A DNA stretch of 8,466 nucleotides from Planctomycetota bacterium. GTDB lineage: Bacteria > Planctomycetota > Phycisphaerae > FEN-1346. The first letter of the stretch is position 1, and each line of letters opens with the position of its first letter. Of the stretch, positions 1 through 5,674 are shown in pieces. Both the position numbers and the translations under genes were made by a program. The notes under the pieces were generated by a model, which did no database searches, had not been told where the DNA came from, and was given only the letters and a program-made list of their open reading frames with translations. The DNA lies in contig JAPLMO010000287.1 of NCBI GenBank assembly GCA_026386995.1, positions 1-8,466 of the forward strand, in the 5' to 3' direction.

Positions 1-919
1 GCGGATACCCGCCGTTGGTGGTGACGAGAATGTCGCACGGCTCGCGCACGGGCTGGGCCACGTGCTTGCGGAGGAACGCGACGCCCGCCTCGTGGGCGGC
101 CCGCATCTCGCCCGCAAACACGCCCGTCAGGCGTTCGCTCCGGTCGACCGTTGCGTTGACGATGAAATGCGGCGGGGCGAAGTCGGCCACCGCCAGCGAC
201 TCCTCGTGCGTCGGGTTGCCCTCGAGGAAACCCGGCAGCGCCCGCTCGTGCTCGAGGAATCGCGGGGCGTGAAAGGCGCGGATGGTCTCGTCGCCGGCGA
301 TCCCAGGGCAAACAGCCTTGCGCCCGCCGGAGAACCCCGCCATCAGGTGCGGCTCGATGACGCCCGTGGCGATCCTCAGGTCCGCCTCGACCCACTCGCG
401 GGCCAGGACCACGGGCGTTCCGGCGGCGGTCCGGCCGAGGTGCTTCAGCGTGACCAGCCGGTGGCCGAAATGGTTTATGGCGCGGTACTCGCAGGCGATC
501 TCTTCGCCCAGAAGTTTTCGCATCGCCTCGCCGCCGACGGGCGCGTGCAGGCCCGTGGCCACCAGCAGGGTGATGCACTCGCCCGGAATGCCCGCCAGGC
601 GCAGGGCCCCGACCAGCGGCAGGAGGATGTCGCGGTTGGGGCACGGGCGGGTGGTGTCGCTCACGATGATGACGGCCCGGAAGTTCCGCCAGTCGCGACG
701 CCACTCGGCCGAGCCGACGTTGCGGTTACGCGGGCCGATGCGCTCCGCCAGCACCTCGGCAAGCGGCGGCCCGCCCGCGGGGCGGGCCAGCGCTTCGGCC
801 ACGGCCTCCTGCGTCTGTGCAAGGACCGCCGGCCATCGCGGCTCGACGACCGCCACGAGGTTTTCGTCCGGCACGTTGATTCGGGCGCCGTCGCGCCCGT
901 ATGCCAGTTCGATGTCCAT
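1..919 (-). CDS. larA: Nickel-dependent lactate racemase family protein (LarA), 3' end cut by window
   Basis: LarA-family enzymes interconvert the stereoisomers of lactate or related 2-hydroxy acids in the cytoplasm, using a nickel-pincer nucleotide cofactor tethered to a lysine. The 306 visible residues start at ATG 919-917 and run off the left edge; family members are about 420 aa. Visible motifs are DTTRP (88-92), ATGLH with His125, IEPH with His191, GGRK with Lys201 and FHAP with His217. The spacings His-66-His-10-Lys-16-His equal those of Lactobacillus plantarum LarA (H108, H174, K184, H200), so the cofactor-binding Lys201 and the nickel ligand His217 appear intact. The cofactor-synthesis genes larB, larC and larE are not in the window. 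A GGGAAGG lies 12 nt before the ATG, rather far for a Shine-Dalgarno. The gene is divergent from moxR. Family assignment is very secure, but the exact substrate is not, because LarA homologues act on several hydroxy acids. Confidence 0.93.
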   Translation of the reverse strand, partial: MDIELAYGRDGARINVPDENLVAVVEPRWPAVLAQTQEAVAEALARPAGGPPLAEVLAERIGPRNRNVGSAEWRRDWRNFRAVIIVSDTTRPCPNRDILLPLVGALRLAGIPGECITLLVATGLHAPVGGEAMRKLLGEEIACEYRAINHFGHRLVTLKHLGRTAAGTPVVLAREWVEADLRIATGVIEPHLMAGFSGGRKAVCPGIAGDETIRAFHAPRFLEHERALPGFLEGNPTHEESLAVADFAPPHFIVNATVDRSERLTGVFAGEMRAAHEAGVAFLRKHVAQPVREPCDILVTTNGGYP

Positions 920-962
920 TTAAGGCGAGCACCTTCCCGAAGGCGCAAAACGACAACGGCTT

Positions 963-1050
963 TAACCGCGGAGAACGCTGAGAACGCAGAGCAAGAATCT
1001 GTTTTGAAAAACTAAAGCCTTCTCTGCGTTCTCAGCGTTCTCCGCGGTTA
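963..1050. repeat. Perfect 29-bp inverted repeat, 30-nt loop
   Basis: Arms 963-991 and 1022-1050 are exact reverse complements. Each arm is built of a GAGAACGC word repeated with a 9-nt period. The element lies between divergent larA and moxR, so it cannot terminate either gene's transcript. On the larA side it would fall in the 5' untranslated region or promoter zone. The word pattern resembles dispersed repeats seen in planctomycete assemblies (recalled, not searched). Confidence 0.9.
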
Positions 1051-1121
1051 GACTCTTCTTGCCGCGTGCAGCAAGCCATTAAACCACGGACGGAGCCGCT
1101 GACGCAATCGCTTTTCGCCGG

Positions 1122-1150
1122 TTGACCTTGGGGCAGCGCCTCGTTACTAT
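1122..1150 (+). promoter_or_regulatory. Sigma-70-like promoter of moxR, predicted leaderless
   Basis: TTGACC (1122-1127), a 17-nt spacer and TACTAT (1145-1150) closely match the -35 and -10 consensus. Only 7 nt separate the -10 from the moxR ATG at 1158, so transcription would begin at about 1157-1158, on the start codon itself. No Shine-Dalgarno is visible, which fits a leaderless mRNA. ffh shows the same geometry. Confidence 0.65.
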
Positions 1151-1157
1151 CGCATCT

Positions 1158-2159
1158 ATGGCCACGCCCGCCAACATCGACCAGCGCCTGCGCGAGTTCG
1201 CCGAGACGCACCGGCGGATCGCCGACGAGGTCCGCCGCGTCATCGTCGGCCACGAAGAAGTGCTCCAGGGCGTGCTGGTCTGCCTCCTGGCCGAGGGCCA
1301 CGTCCTGCTGGAGGGCGTGCCCGGCATCGGCAAGACGCTCTTGGTGCGGACGCTGGCCGAGGCCCTGGACCTGGAGTTCCGCCGCATCCAGTTCACACCC
1401 GACCTGATGCCGACCGACATCGTCGGCACCAACGTCATCGCCGAGACGCCCGCGGGGCGGCGCGACTGGGAGTTCCGCCCCGGCCCCGTTTTCGGCAACC
1501 TCATCCTGGCCGACGAGATCAACCGGGCCACGCCCAAGACGCAGTCGGCCCTGCTGGAGGCGATGCAGGAGCGGTCCGTCACGGTGGCGGGCGTCACGCG
1601 GCGGCTGCCCGAGCCGTTCCTGGTGCTGGCGACGCAGAACCCGCTGGAAATGGAAGGCACGTACCCGCTGCCCGAGGCGCAGCGCGACCGGTTCCTCCTG
1701 AAACTCCTGATGCGGATGCCCGCGCGCGCCGAGATCAACGAGATTCTTGCCCGCACCACCGGCCGCGCGGCAACCCGCGCGTCGCGCGTGGCCGACGCCG
1801 CCGCAATCCTCGCCATGCGCGACCTGGCCCGCGAAGTCCCCGCCGCCTCGCACGTGTGCGACTACGCCAGCGCCCTGGTCCTCGCGACGCATCCCGGCGA
1901 GGCCGACGCGCCGCCGAGCGTCAAGAAGTACGTCCGCTACGGCGCCAGCCCGCGGGCCGCACAGGCGATGGTCCTGGGCGGCAAGGTGCTTGCGCTCGTG
2001 GCCGGGCGGTACAACGTGGCCTTCGACGACCTCAGGAAGATGGCCCGCCCCGCGATGCGGCACAGGCTCATCCTGAACTTCGAGGCCGAGGCGGAGAGGG
2101 TCGATCCGGACGCGGTGGTCGCCGAAGTGCTGCAGCGCGTCCCGGAACCGGCGGCCTGA
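1158..2159 (+). CDS. MoxR-family AAA+ ATPase
   Basis: A cytoplasmic AAA+ ATPase of the MoxR type (333 aa, normal for the family). These act as chaperones that assemble or activate complexes containing von Willebrand A-like proteins, commonly the DUF58 protein encoded next door. Walker A is GVPGIGKT (53-60). Walker B is LILADE (115-120) followed by INRA. Sensor 1 lies in LATQNP (158-163), and the family signature PEAQRDRF spans 172-179. I chose ATG 1158 rather than an in-frame ATG at 1122, because the family's N-terminus begins here and because 1122 lies inside the -35 element. The next gene starts 100 bp downstream across an inverted repeat, so co-transcription is likely but not shown. The substrate is unknown; the assignment is very secure at family level. 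Confidence 0.95.
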   Translation: MATPANIDQRLREFAETHRRIADEVRRVIVGHEEVLQGVLVCLLAEGHVLLEGVPGIGKTLLVRTLAEALDLEFRRIQFTPDLMPTDIVGTNVIAETPAGRRDWEFRPGPVFGNLILADEINRATPKTQSALLEAMQERSVTVAGVTRRLPEPFLVLATQNPLEMEGTYPLPEAQRDRFLLKLLMRMPARAEINEILARTTGRAATRASRVADAAAILAMRDLAREVPAASHVCDYASALVLATHPGEADAPPSVKKYVRYGASPRAAQAMVLGGKVLALVAGRYNVAFDDLRKMARPAMRHRLILNFEAEAERVDPDAVVAEVLQRVPEPAA

Positions 2160-2168
2160 AAGGCAAAT

Positions 2169-2238
2169 GCAGAATAGAGAATGCAGAATGGAACTGCGGC
2201 TCCTCTGTGCATTTTGCATTCTGCATTCTCCATTCTGC
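2169..2238. repeat. Inverted repeat of 7-nt words between moxR and DUF58 gene
   Basis: Arms 2169-2190 and 2217-2238 are reverse complements with 21 of 22 positions paired and a 26-nt loop. The right arm reads as a tandem of CATTCTG-like heptads from about 2210, and the left arm as CAGAATG-like heptads. A related single-orientation heptad array lies at 5675-5706. The element starts 9 nt after the moxR stop codon and has no following T-tract, so it is not an evident intrinsic terminator. Confidence 0.85.
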
Positions 2239-2259
2239 CTTCTCGATTGAGAAAGCCCC

Positions 2260-3152
2260 ATGCCCCGCTCTGCCGCCGACAAACTCTTCGACAGCGACTT
2301 TCTCCGCCGCCTGGGTACCTGCGCGTCGTCGCGCGGCAGATATTCGCGGGCGCATCGCCCGGCAGCCGCACAGGGCGGGGGGCGGGGCCGGGGCTGGAGT
2401 TCGCCGAGCATCGCCAGTACGCCCCCGGCGATGATTTCCGACACATCGACTGGGCCGCATACGGCCGCCTCGACAAACTCCTCCTGCGCCTCTGCCAGCA
2501 GGAAGAGGACCTGGCGGTCTACTTCCTGCTCGACGCATCCGCCTCGATGGCCACCGGCGAGCCGCCGAAGTTCGACCACGCGCGGCGGCTGGCGGCGGCG
2601 CTGGCCTACGTCGCCCTGGCGAGCCTTGAGCGGGTGCGCGTCATAGCCGTCGGCACGGACGTGCGGGCACACCTGGAGGCCGGGCGCGGCAAGGCGCACC
2701 TCGTGACCGTGCTGGAGTTTCTCCGCGGCCTCGTCGCCGCCGGCCCGACCGACCTGGCTCGCGCGGTCGACGCCTTCCTGCCGCACGCCCCGCAAGCGGG
2801 CCTGGTGGTGCTCATCTCGGACCTGCTGGACCCGGCCGGGTTCCAGAGACCCCTGGCCGCGCTCCAGTCGCGCGGGTTCGAGGTCTGGTGCCTGCAAGTG
2901 ACCGACTCGGCCGACGCCGCGCCGCCCGGCGACGGAGAACTGGCCGTCACTGACGCCGAGACGGGCGAGACGGTCGGAGTGCACCTCACGGTCGAACTTC
3001 GCGAGCGGCTCGCGGCAGCCGCCAGGCAGTTCAGTGAGGAAGTCCGCGCCTGGTGCCACGAGCGCGGCATCGGTTACACCGAGACGCCGACAAGCGTGCC
3101 GGTCGACATGCTTGTGCTGGAAGTGCTGAGGCGCGGGGGATTTTTGCGATAG
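2260..3152 (+). CDS. DUF58 domain protein (MoxR partner), interrupted by one-base frameshift
   Basis: DUF58 proteins carry a von Willebrand A-like fold and occur beside MoxR ATPases; their biochemical role is poorly defined. Reading starts at ATG 2260 (MPRSAADKLFDSDFLRRL), matching the family N-terminus, but after residue 18 the frame must move back one base at CTGGG (2311-2315) to continue as YLRVVARQIFAG. The length, 893 nt, is one base short of 298 codons, as expected from one missing base. The repaired protein of 297 aa then shows EFAEHRQYAPGDDFRHIDW (about 47-65), the core DUF58 signature, and the MIDAS-like DASAS (92-96). There is no predicted membrane segment. An in-frame upstream ATG at 2181 would make one unbroken frame, but its N-terminus is translated repeat, so I reject it. 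This is either a recent pseudogene or a homopolymer sequencing error. Residues 32-45 also fit the family poorly (see the G-rich tract). Confidence 0.8.
2373..2393 (+). other. G-rich tract, possible G-quadruplex
   Basis: Four G-runs of 3, 6, 4 and 4 bases are separated by loops of 1, 1 and 2 nt on the coding strand of the DUF58 gene. This satisfies the standard G-quadruplex pattern. It lies in the only stretch of that gene whose translation departs from the family consensus, so it may also mark a place of base-count errors. Confidence 0.5.
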
Positions 3153-3170
3153 CCGTAACACTTGAATCCG

Positions 3171-3250
3171 CGGGTGCCACGGCTGCGCCGTTTGCAGCCG
3201 TGTTCGTCGGCGGGGGCGCACGGCTGCAAACGGCGCAGCCGTGGCACCCG
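3171..3250. repeat. Perfect 32-bp inverted repeat, 16-nt loop
   Basis: Arms 3171-3202 and 3219-3250 are exact reverse complements. The core alternates GGCTGCG, CCGTTTGC and AGCCGTG words. It starts 18 nt after the DUF58 stop codon and could form a very stable hairpin in the moxR-DUF58 transcript. No T-tract follows, so it may block 3' exonucleases or slow polymerase rather than act as a classical terminator. It resembles dispersed intergenic repeats of planctomycete genomes (recalled). Confidence 0.92.
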
Positions 3251-3271
3251 GCGCAGGGGTTCTTGCGCTAG

Positions 3272-3287
3272 GTGTGCGCACGCACAC
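3272..3287. promoter_or_regulatory. 16-nt dyad just upstream of ffh -35
   Basis: GTGTGCG (3272-3278) and CGCACAC (3281-3287) are separated by 2 nt, ending 6 nt before the ffh -35 element. The position suits an activator or repressor site, but it could be only a small hairpin. No regulator is identified. Confidence 0.3.
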
Positions 3288-3293
3288 GCCGGC

Positions 3294-3322
3294 TTGAACC
3301 CAAGGCGTTTGCCGGGTACACT
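3294..3322 (+). promoter_or_regulatory. Sigma-70-like promoter of ffh, predicted leaderless
   Basis: TTGAAC (3294-3299), a 17-nt spacer and TACACT (3317-3322) stand exactly 7 nt before the ffh ATG at 3330. Spacer length and start distance are identical to those at moxR. No Shine-Dalgarno fits between the -10 and the ATG. This gives ffh its own promoter, separate from moxR-DUF58. Confidence 0.6.
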
Positions 3323-3329
3323 TACGGCC

Positions 3330-4742
3330 ATGTTCGAGAGCCTGAGCGAAAAACTCGGCGGCGTCCTCCGCAGCATCGCCGGCCGCGGACGCCTGACGGA
3401 AGGCAACATCCAGGAGGCCTGCGAGGCCGTCCGCACCGCCCTGCTGGAGGCCGACGTCAACTACCAGGTCGCCGGCGACTTCGTCGACCAGGTCCGACAA
3501 AAGGCCATCGGCCAGGAGGTCCTCAAGACCCTCCGGCCCGACCATGTCTTCGTCAAGGTCATCTTCGACGAACTCGTGCGGCTCATGGGCCCGGTCGATC
3601 CGAAGATCCCCTACAAGTCGCCCAGCCCGACCGTCATCATGATGGCCGGCCTCCAGGGTTCCGGCAAGACGACGACGTGCGGCAAACTCGCGCGGCTGAT
3701 CCTGGCGCAGGGCCACCGGCCACTGCTGGTCGCGTGCGACTGCCACCGCCCGGCGGCCGTCGAGCAACTCATGATCGTCGGCGCCCAGGCCGGCGTGCCG
3801 GTCTACAGCGAAGGCCTCGGCGACCCGGTGCGGATCGCCAAGAAGGGCGTTAAGGCCGCCGCCGAGCAGAACGCCGACGTCGTCATCGTCGACACCGCCG
3901 GCCGCCTGCACATCGACGTTGCTATGATGCAGGAAGCCAAGGACATCGCCGCCGCTGTCAAGCCCGACCAGATTTACCTGGTCTGCGATGCAATGACCGG
4001 CCAGGACGCCGTCGCGAGCGCCAAGGAGTTCAACGCCGCGCTGGAACTCTCGGGCGTCATTCTGACGAAACTCGACGGCGACGCACGCGGCGGCGCGGCC
4101 CTCTCCGTCAAGGCCGTCACCGGCAAGCCGATCAAGTTCGTCGGCGTCGGCGAGAAACTCGACCGGCTGGAGGAGTTTTTCCCCGACCGGATGGCCAACC
4201 GCATCCTCGGCATGGGAGACGTGGTCAGCCTCGTCGAGAAGGCCCATGCGGCCGTCAGCGAGGAAGATGCCGCCAAGATGCAGGAGAAGTTGCGCAAGGC
4301 CGAGTTCGGCCTCGACGACTTTCTGGGCCAGATCCGCCAGATGCGAAAGATGGGCCCCCTGAAGGAAATCCTCGCCATGGTCCCCGGCATGGGCTCGGCC
4401 CTCAAGGACCTGCCGCTGGACGAGGGCGAACTCGACCAGACCGAGGCCGTCATCTATTCCATGACGCCCCAGGAGCGGTCCGACCCGGACCTCATCGACT
4501 CGTCGCGCCGCCGGCGGATCGCGCGCGGCTCGGGCGTCGAACCGCAGGACGTGGCCAGCCTCGTCAAGAGTTTCGGGCAGGTCAAGGACCTCGTGCGGCA
4601 GATGAAGACGGCGGGCGCGTTCGGCGGCGGAAAGGCCGCCGCAGCCCAGCAGATGGCCCAGATCAACCTCTTCGGCCCGCAGCGCAAGAAACGCCAGCGC
4701 TCCGCCCGCAAGAAAAAAGACCGCAAACGCCGGTCGCGGTAA
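3330..4742 (+). CDS. ffh: Signal recognition particle GTPase Ffh (SRP54)
   Basis: Ffh binds 4.5S RNA and signal sequences of nascent membrane proteins and, with its receptor FtsY, delivers ribosomes to the translocon. The 470-aa product has the full NG and M layout. The N domain spans about 1-100. G1 is GLQGSGKTTT (107-116), followed by DCHRPAA (137-143), DTAGR (188-192) and TKLDGDARGG (246-255). The methionine-rich M domain follows from about 300, with MGPLKEILAMVPGM near 341-354 and the RNA-binding SSRRRRIARGSG. The protein ends in an unusually basic Lys/Arg tail of about 20 residues. I chose ATG 3330 because MFESLSEKLG is the family's N-terminus and it follows the promoter by 7 nt. The longer in-frame reading from 3162 translates the inverted repeat. 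No 4.5S RNA gene and no ftsY are seen nearby. Confidence 0.97.
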   Translation: MFESLSEKLGGVLRSIAGRGRLTEGNIQEACEAVRTALLEADVNYQVAGDFVDQVRQKAIGQEVLKTLRPDHVFVKVIFDELVRLMGPVDPKIPYKSPSPTVIMMAGLQGSGKTTTCGKLARLILAQGHRPLLVACDCHRPAAVEQLMIVGAQAGVPVYSEGLGDPVRIAKKGVKAAAEQNADVVIVDTAGRLHIDVAMMQEAKDIAAAVKPDQIYLVCDAMTGQDAVASAKEFNAALELSGVILTKLDGDARGGAALSVKAVTGKPIKFVGVGEKLDRLEEFFPDRMANRILGMGDVVSLVEKAHAAVSEEDAAKMQEKLRKAEFGLDDFLGQIRQMRKMGPLKEILAMVPGMGSALKDLPLDEGELDQTEAVIYSMTPQERSDPDLIDSSRRRRIARGSGVEPQDVASLVKSFGQVKDLVRQMKTAGAFGGGKAAAAQQMAQINLFGPQRKKRQRSARKKKDRKRRSR

Positions 4743-4762
4743 CGGCGAATCGCGAAATTGGT

Positions 4763-4832
4763 GTAGGGGCGGCCCTGCATGGCCGCCCGATGTGTTTTGT
4801 GAACGCGTAGGGTGGGTGCTATGCACCCACGC
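4763..4832. repeat. Tandem hairpin units, left arm of a large inverted pair
   Basis: Two related units each begin GTAGGG and hold a GC-rich hairpin. The second, 4807-4832, is an exact 26-nt reverse complement of 5605-5630. The first (about 4764-4806) aligns imperfectly with the inverted second unit of the right array (5636-5673). Such hairpin units resemble common dispersed repeats in planctomycete and other environmental genomes (recalled). Confidence 0.8.
4767..4788 (+). terminator. Possible ffh terminator hairpin
   Basis: An 8-bp perfect stem, GGGCGGCC with GGCCGCCC, and a 6-nt loop sit 24 nt after the ffh stop codon. They are followed by the T-rich run TGTGTTTTGTG. The tract is interrupted, so termination may be partial. 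The hairpin is also the core of the first repeat unit. Confidence 0.4.
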
Positions 4833-4859
4833 AGATGTCGCAAAACCACACCTTATCCA

Positions 4860-5062
4860 GCCCCGCAGGGGCGGCTGATAGTAGCCACGCGGCGCAAGCC
4901 CGTGGAAACGAAGGCGAGCGCGTATCTTCTTCTGTTGTCTTTTTTCAAGCCCCATCGGGGCGCCTGAACGCCGTTCAATCGCCCCGGCCGGGGCTCGTGA
5001 CATATTAAAGGAAATGATTTCGGCGGGCCTTCGTCATCCACGGGCTTGCGCACCGTGGCTAC
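4860..5062. repeat. Cluster of GCCCC/GGGGC hairpins with a nested 25-nt inverted pair
   Basis: Three small dyads share GCCCC/GGGGC stems: 4860-4872 and 4949-4961 (3-nt loops) and the perfect 14-nt palindrome 4981-4994. A 25-nt segment, 4881-4905, reappears inverted at 5038-5062 with 23 of 25 matches. Together with the left repeat array this fills the gap between the ffh stop and the small gene at 5148. I see no convincing gene here. The rest, 5063-5147, holds nothing I recognise. Confidence 0.75.
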
Positions 5063-5147
5063 TCTCAATCGTGCCTGCGGCACTCTTCGGCATGCCCAAG
5101 TGTACAGGCCCACTCCGCCTCATGGGTCCAGAGAGATCGCTTGTTAT

Positions 5148-5417
5148 TCACAGGAGCGCCTTGCAAGCCAGGATCACGGTTGCGGCAGCACCTATAGCCG
5201 TTGCAATAGCAACCAGCACTGTTGCGCATGCGCCAATCCACGTGGCCCACGTGAGCCGTTTGTTGAGTTGAATAATCTGCTCGGTTAGCGCACCCGTACT
5301 GGCGTTGAAAGAGCGAATTTCTGCCGATGTGCGTGCAAGGCCCTCAATCAAGTCCGTCGTGCACTTGGCCGCAAATACCATGAGGGCTTTCTGAAGTATG
5401 CCTTGTGGCCCGCCCAT
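5148..5417 (-). CDS. Small membrane protein of unknown function, 5' end probably longer
   Basis: I do not recognise this protein. From ATG 5417 it is 89 aa. It has an N-terminal amphipathic part, then a polar stretch with coiled-coil-like pattern (TGALTEQIIQLNKRL), and ends in about 33 hydrophobic residues rich in Ala, Val and Ile, enough for one long or two short membrane helices. The frame stays open upstream to 5519 and reads ENEIGNLKEPIEKTLERTFG just before the ATG, which looks like coding sequence. An out-of-frame ATG at 5488 sits directly before it, so the true gene may start there with a one-base frameshift. AAAGGAG (5503-5509) and a promoter (5535-5563) lie farther upstream. Base composition is clearly less GC-rich than the neighbours, suggesting different ancestry. 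It is probably a real gene, perhaps acquired, and perhaps broken at the 5' end. Confidence 0.6.
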   Translation of the reverse strand: MGGPQGILQKALMVFAAKCTTDLIEGLARTSAEIRSFNASTGALTEQIIQLNKRLTWATWIGACATVLVAIATAIGAAATVILACKALL

Positions 5418-5534
5418 CCCCGAGAATCCAAATGTTCTCTCCAGTGTCTTTTCAATAGGCTCCTTCAGATTTCCGATCTCGTTCTCATATGGCGTTCGCG
5501 CGCTCCTTTGTTTTGCCTCTCATTCCTCATGTGG

Positions 5535-5563
5535 ATTACAGCAACAGAGGGTTGCGAAAGCAA
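5535..5563 (-). promoter_or_regulatory. Sigma-70-like promoter for the small membrane protein gene
   Basis: On the minus strand TTGCTT (5563-5558), a 17-nt spacer (5557-5541) and TGTAAT (5540-5535) match the consensus well. A start site near 5528 would leave about 40 nt before the ATG at 5488, with AAAGGAG between, or about 110 nt before the ATG at 5417. The promoter supports a start upstream of 5417. Confidence 0.5.
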
Positions 5564-5597
5564 GTGCATTGTTGTTCAATCGCGCCCGCGGCGCTTC

Positions 5598-5673
5598 AAT
5601 TACAGCGTGGGTGCATAGCACCCACCCTACATGTTAATCACAGCGTGGTCGCCCATGCACCCGCCCCACGTTT
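5598..5673. repeat. Tandem 38-nt units, right arm of the large inverted pair
   Basis: Units 5598-5635 and 5636-5673 share AAT, ACAGCGTGG, GCACCC, CCC and a T-rich end at matching places. Positions 5605-5630 of the first unit are the exact reverse complement of 4807-4832. Each unit can form a hairpin. The array lies upstream of the small gene's promoter and downstream of yycJ. Confidence 0.75.
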
Positions 5674-5674
5674 T

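Larger units (their letters stand above)
4763..5673. mobile_element. Candidate cassette or repeat-nest island bracketed by inverted hairpin arrays
   Basis: About 0.9 kb lies between two oppositely oriented tandem-dimer arrays (4763-4832 and 5598-5673). It holds a nested inverted pair (4881-4905 and 5038-5062), a cluster of GCCCC hairpins, and one lower-GC gene with its own promoter. Sample 60-nt blocks inside have about 43-57% GC, against about 68% in an ffh block. There is no transposase and no clear target-site duplication. It could be a non-autonomous element, or simply a gap where repeats accumulate. Confidence 0.3.

Noticed and set aside
62..1015. A plus-strand open frame of 317 codons opposite larA
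   Set aside because: It is antisense to a gene with all catalytic residues in place, and its C-terminus translates the 963-991 repeat arm.
963..1050. CRISPR array
   Set aside because: There are only two arms, inverted rather than direct, with no regular unique spacers and no cas genes. The same holds for the other repeats.
2311..2315. Programmed -1 ribosomal frameshifting in the DUF58 gene
   Set aside because: There is no X XXY YYZ slippery heptamer, and nif3 shows the same break without one. Mutation or sequencing error is simpler.
2181..3152. DUF58 gene starting at ATG 2181 as one intact frame
   Set aside because: Residues before YLRVVARQIF translate repeat and out-of-frame sequence, whereas the 2260 frame gives the proper family N-terminus. 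A frameshifted gene explains the data better.
1032..5003. A minus-strand open frame of about 1,320 codons
   Set aside because: It runs antisense to moxR, DUF58 and ffh and through the repeats between them. Its translation is low-complexity Arg/Ala/Gly sequence without any family motif, an expected by-product of GC-rich codon use.
5038..5147. 4.5S (SRP) RNA near ffh
   Set aside because: The conserved GGAAGCAGCC-type tip motif is absent here and elsewhere in the window as far as I can see.
4763..5673. Target-site duplication flanking the candidate cassette
   Set aside because: The bases outside the two arrays do not match in any short direct repeat I can find, so classical transposition is unsupported.
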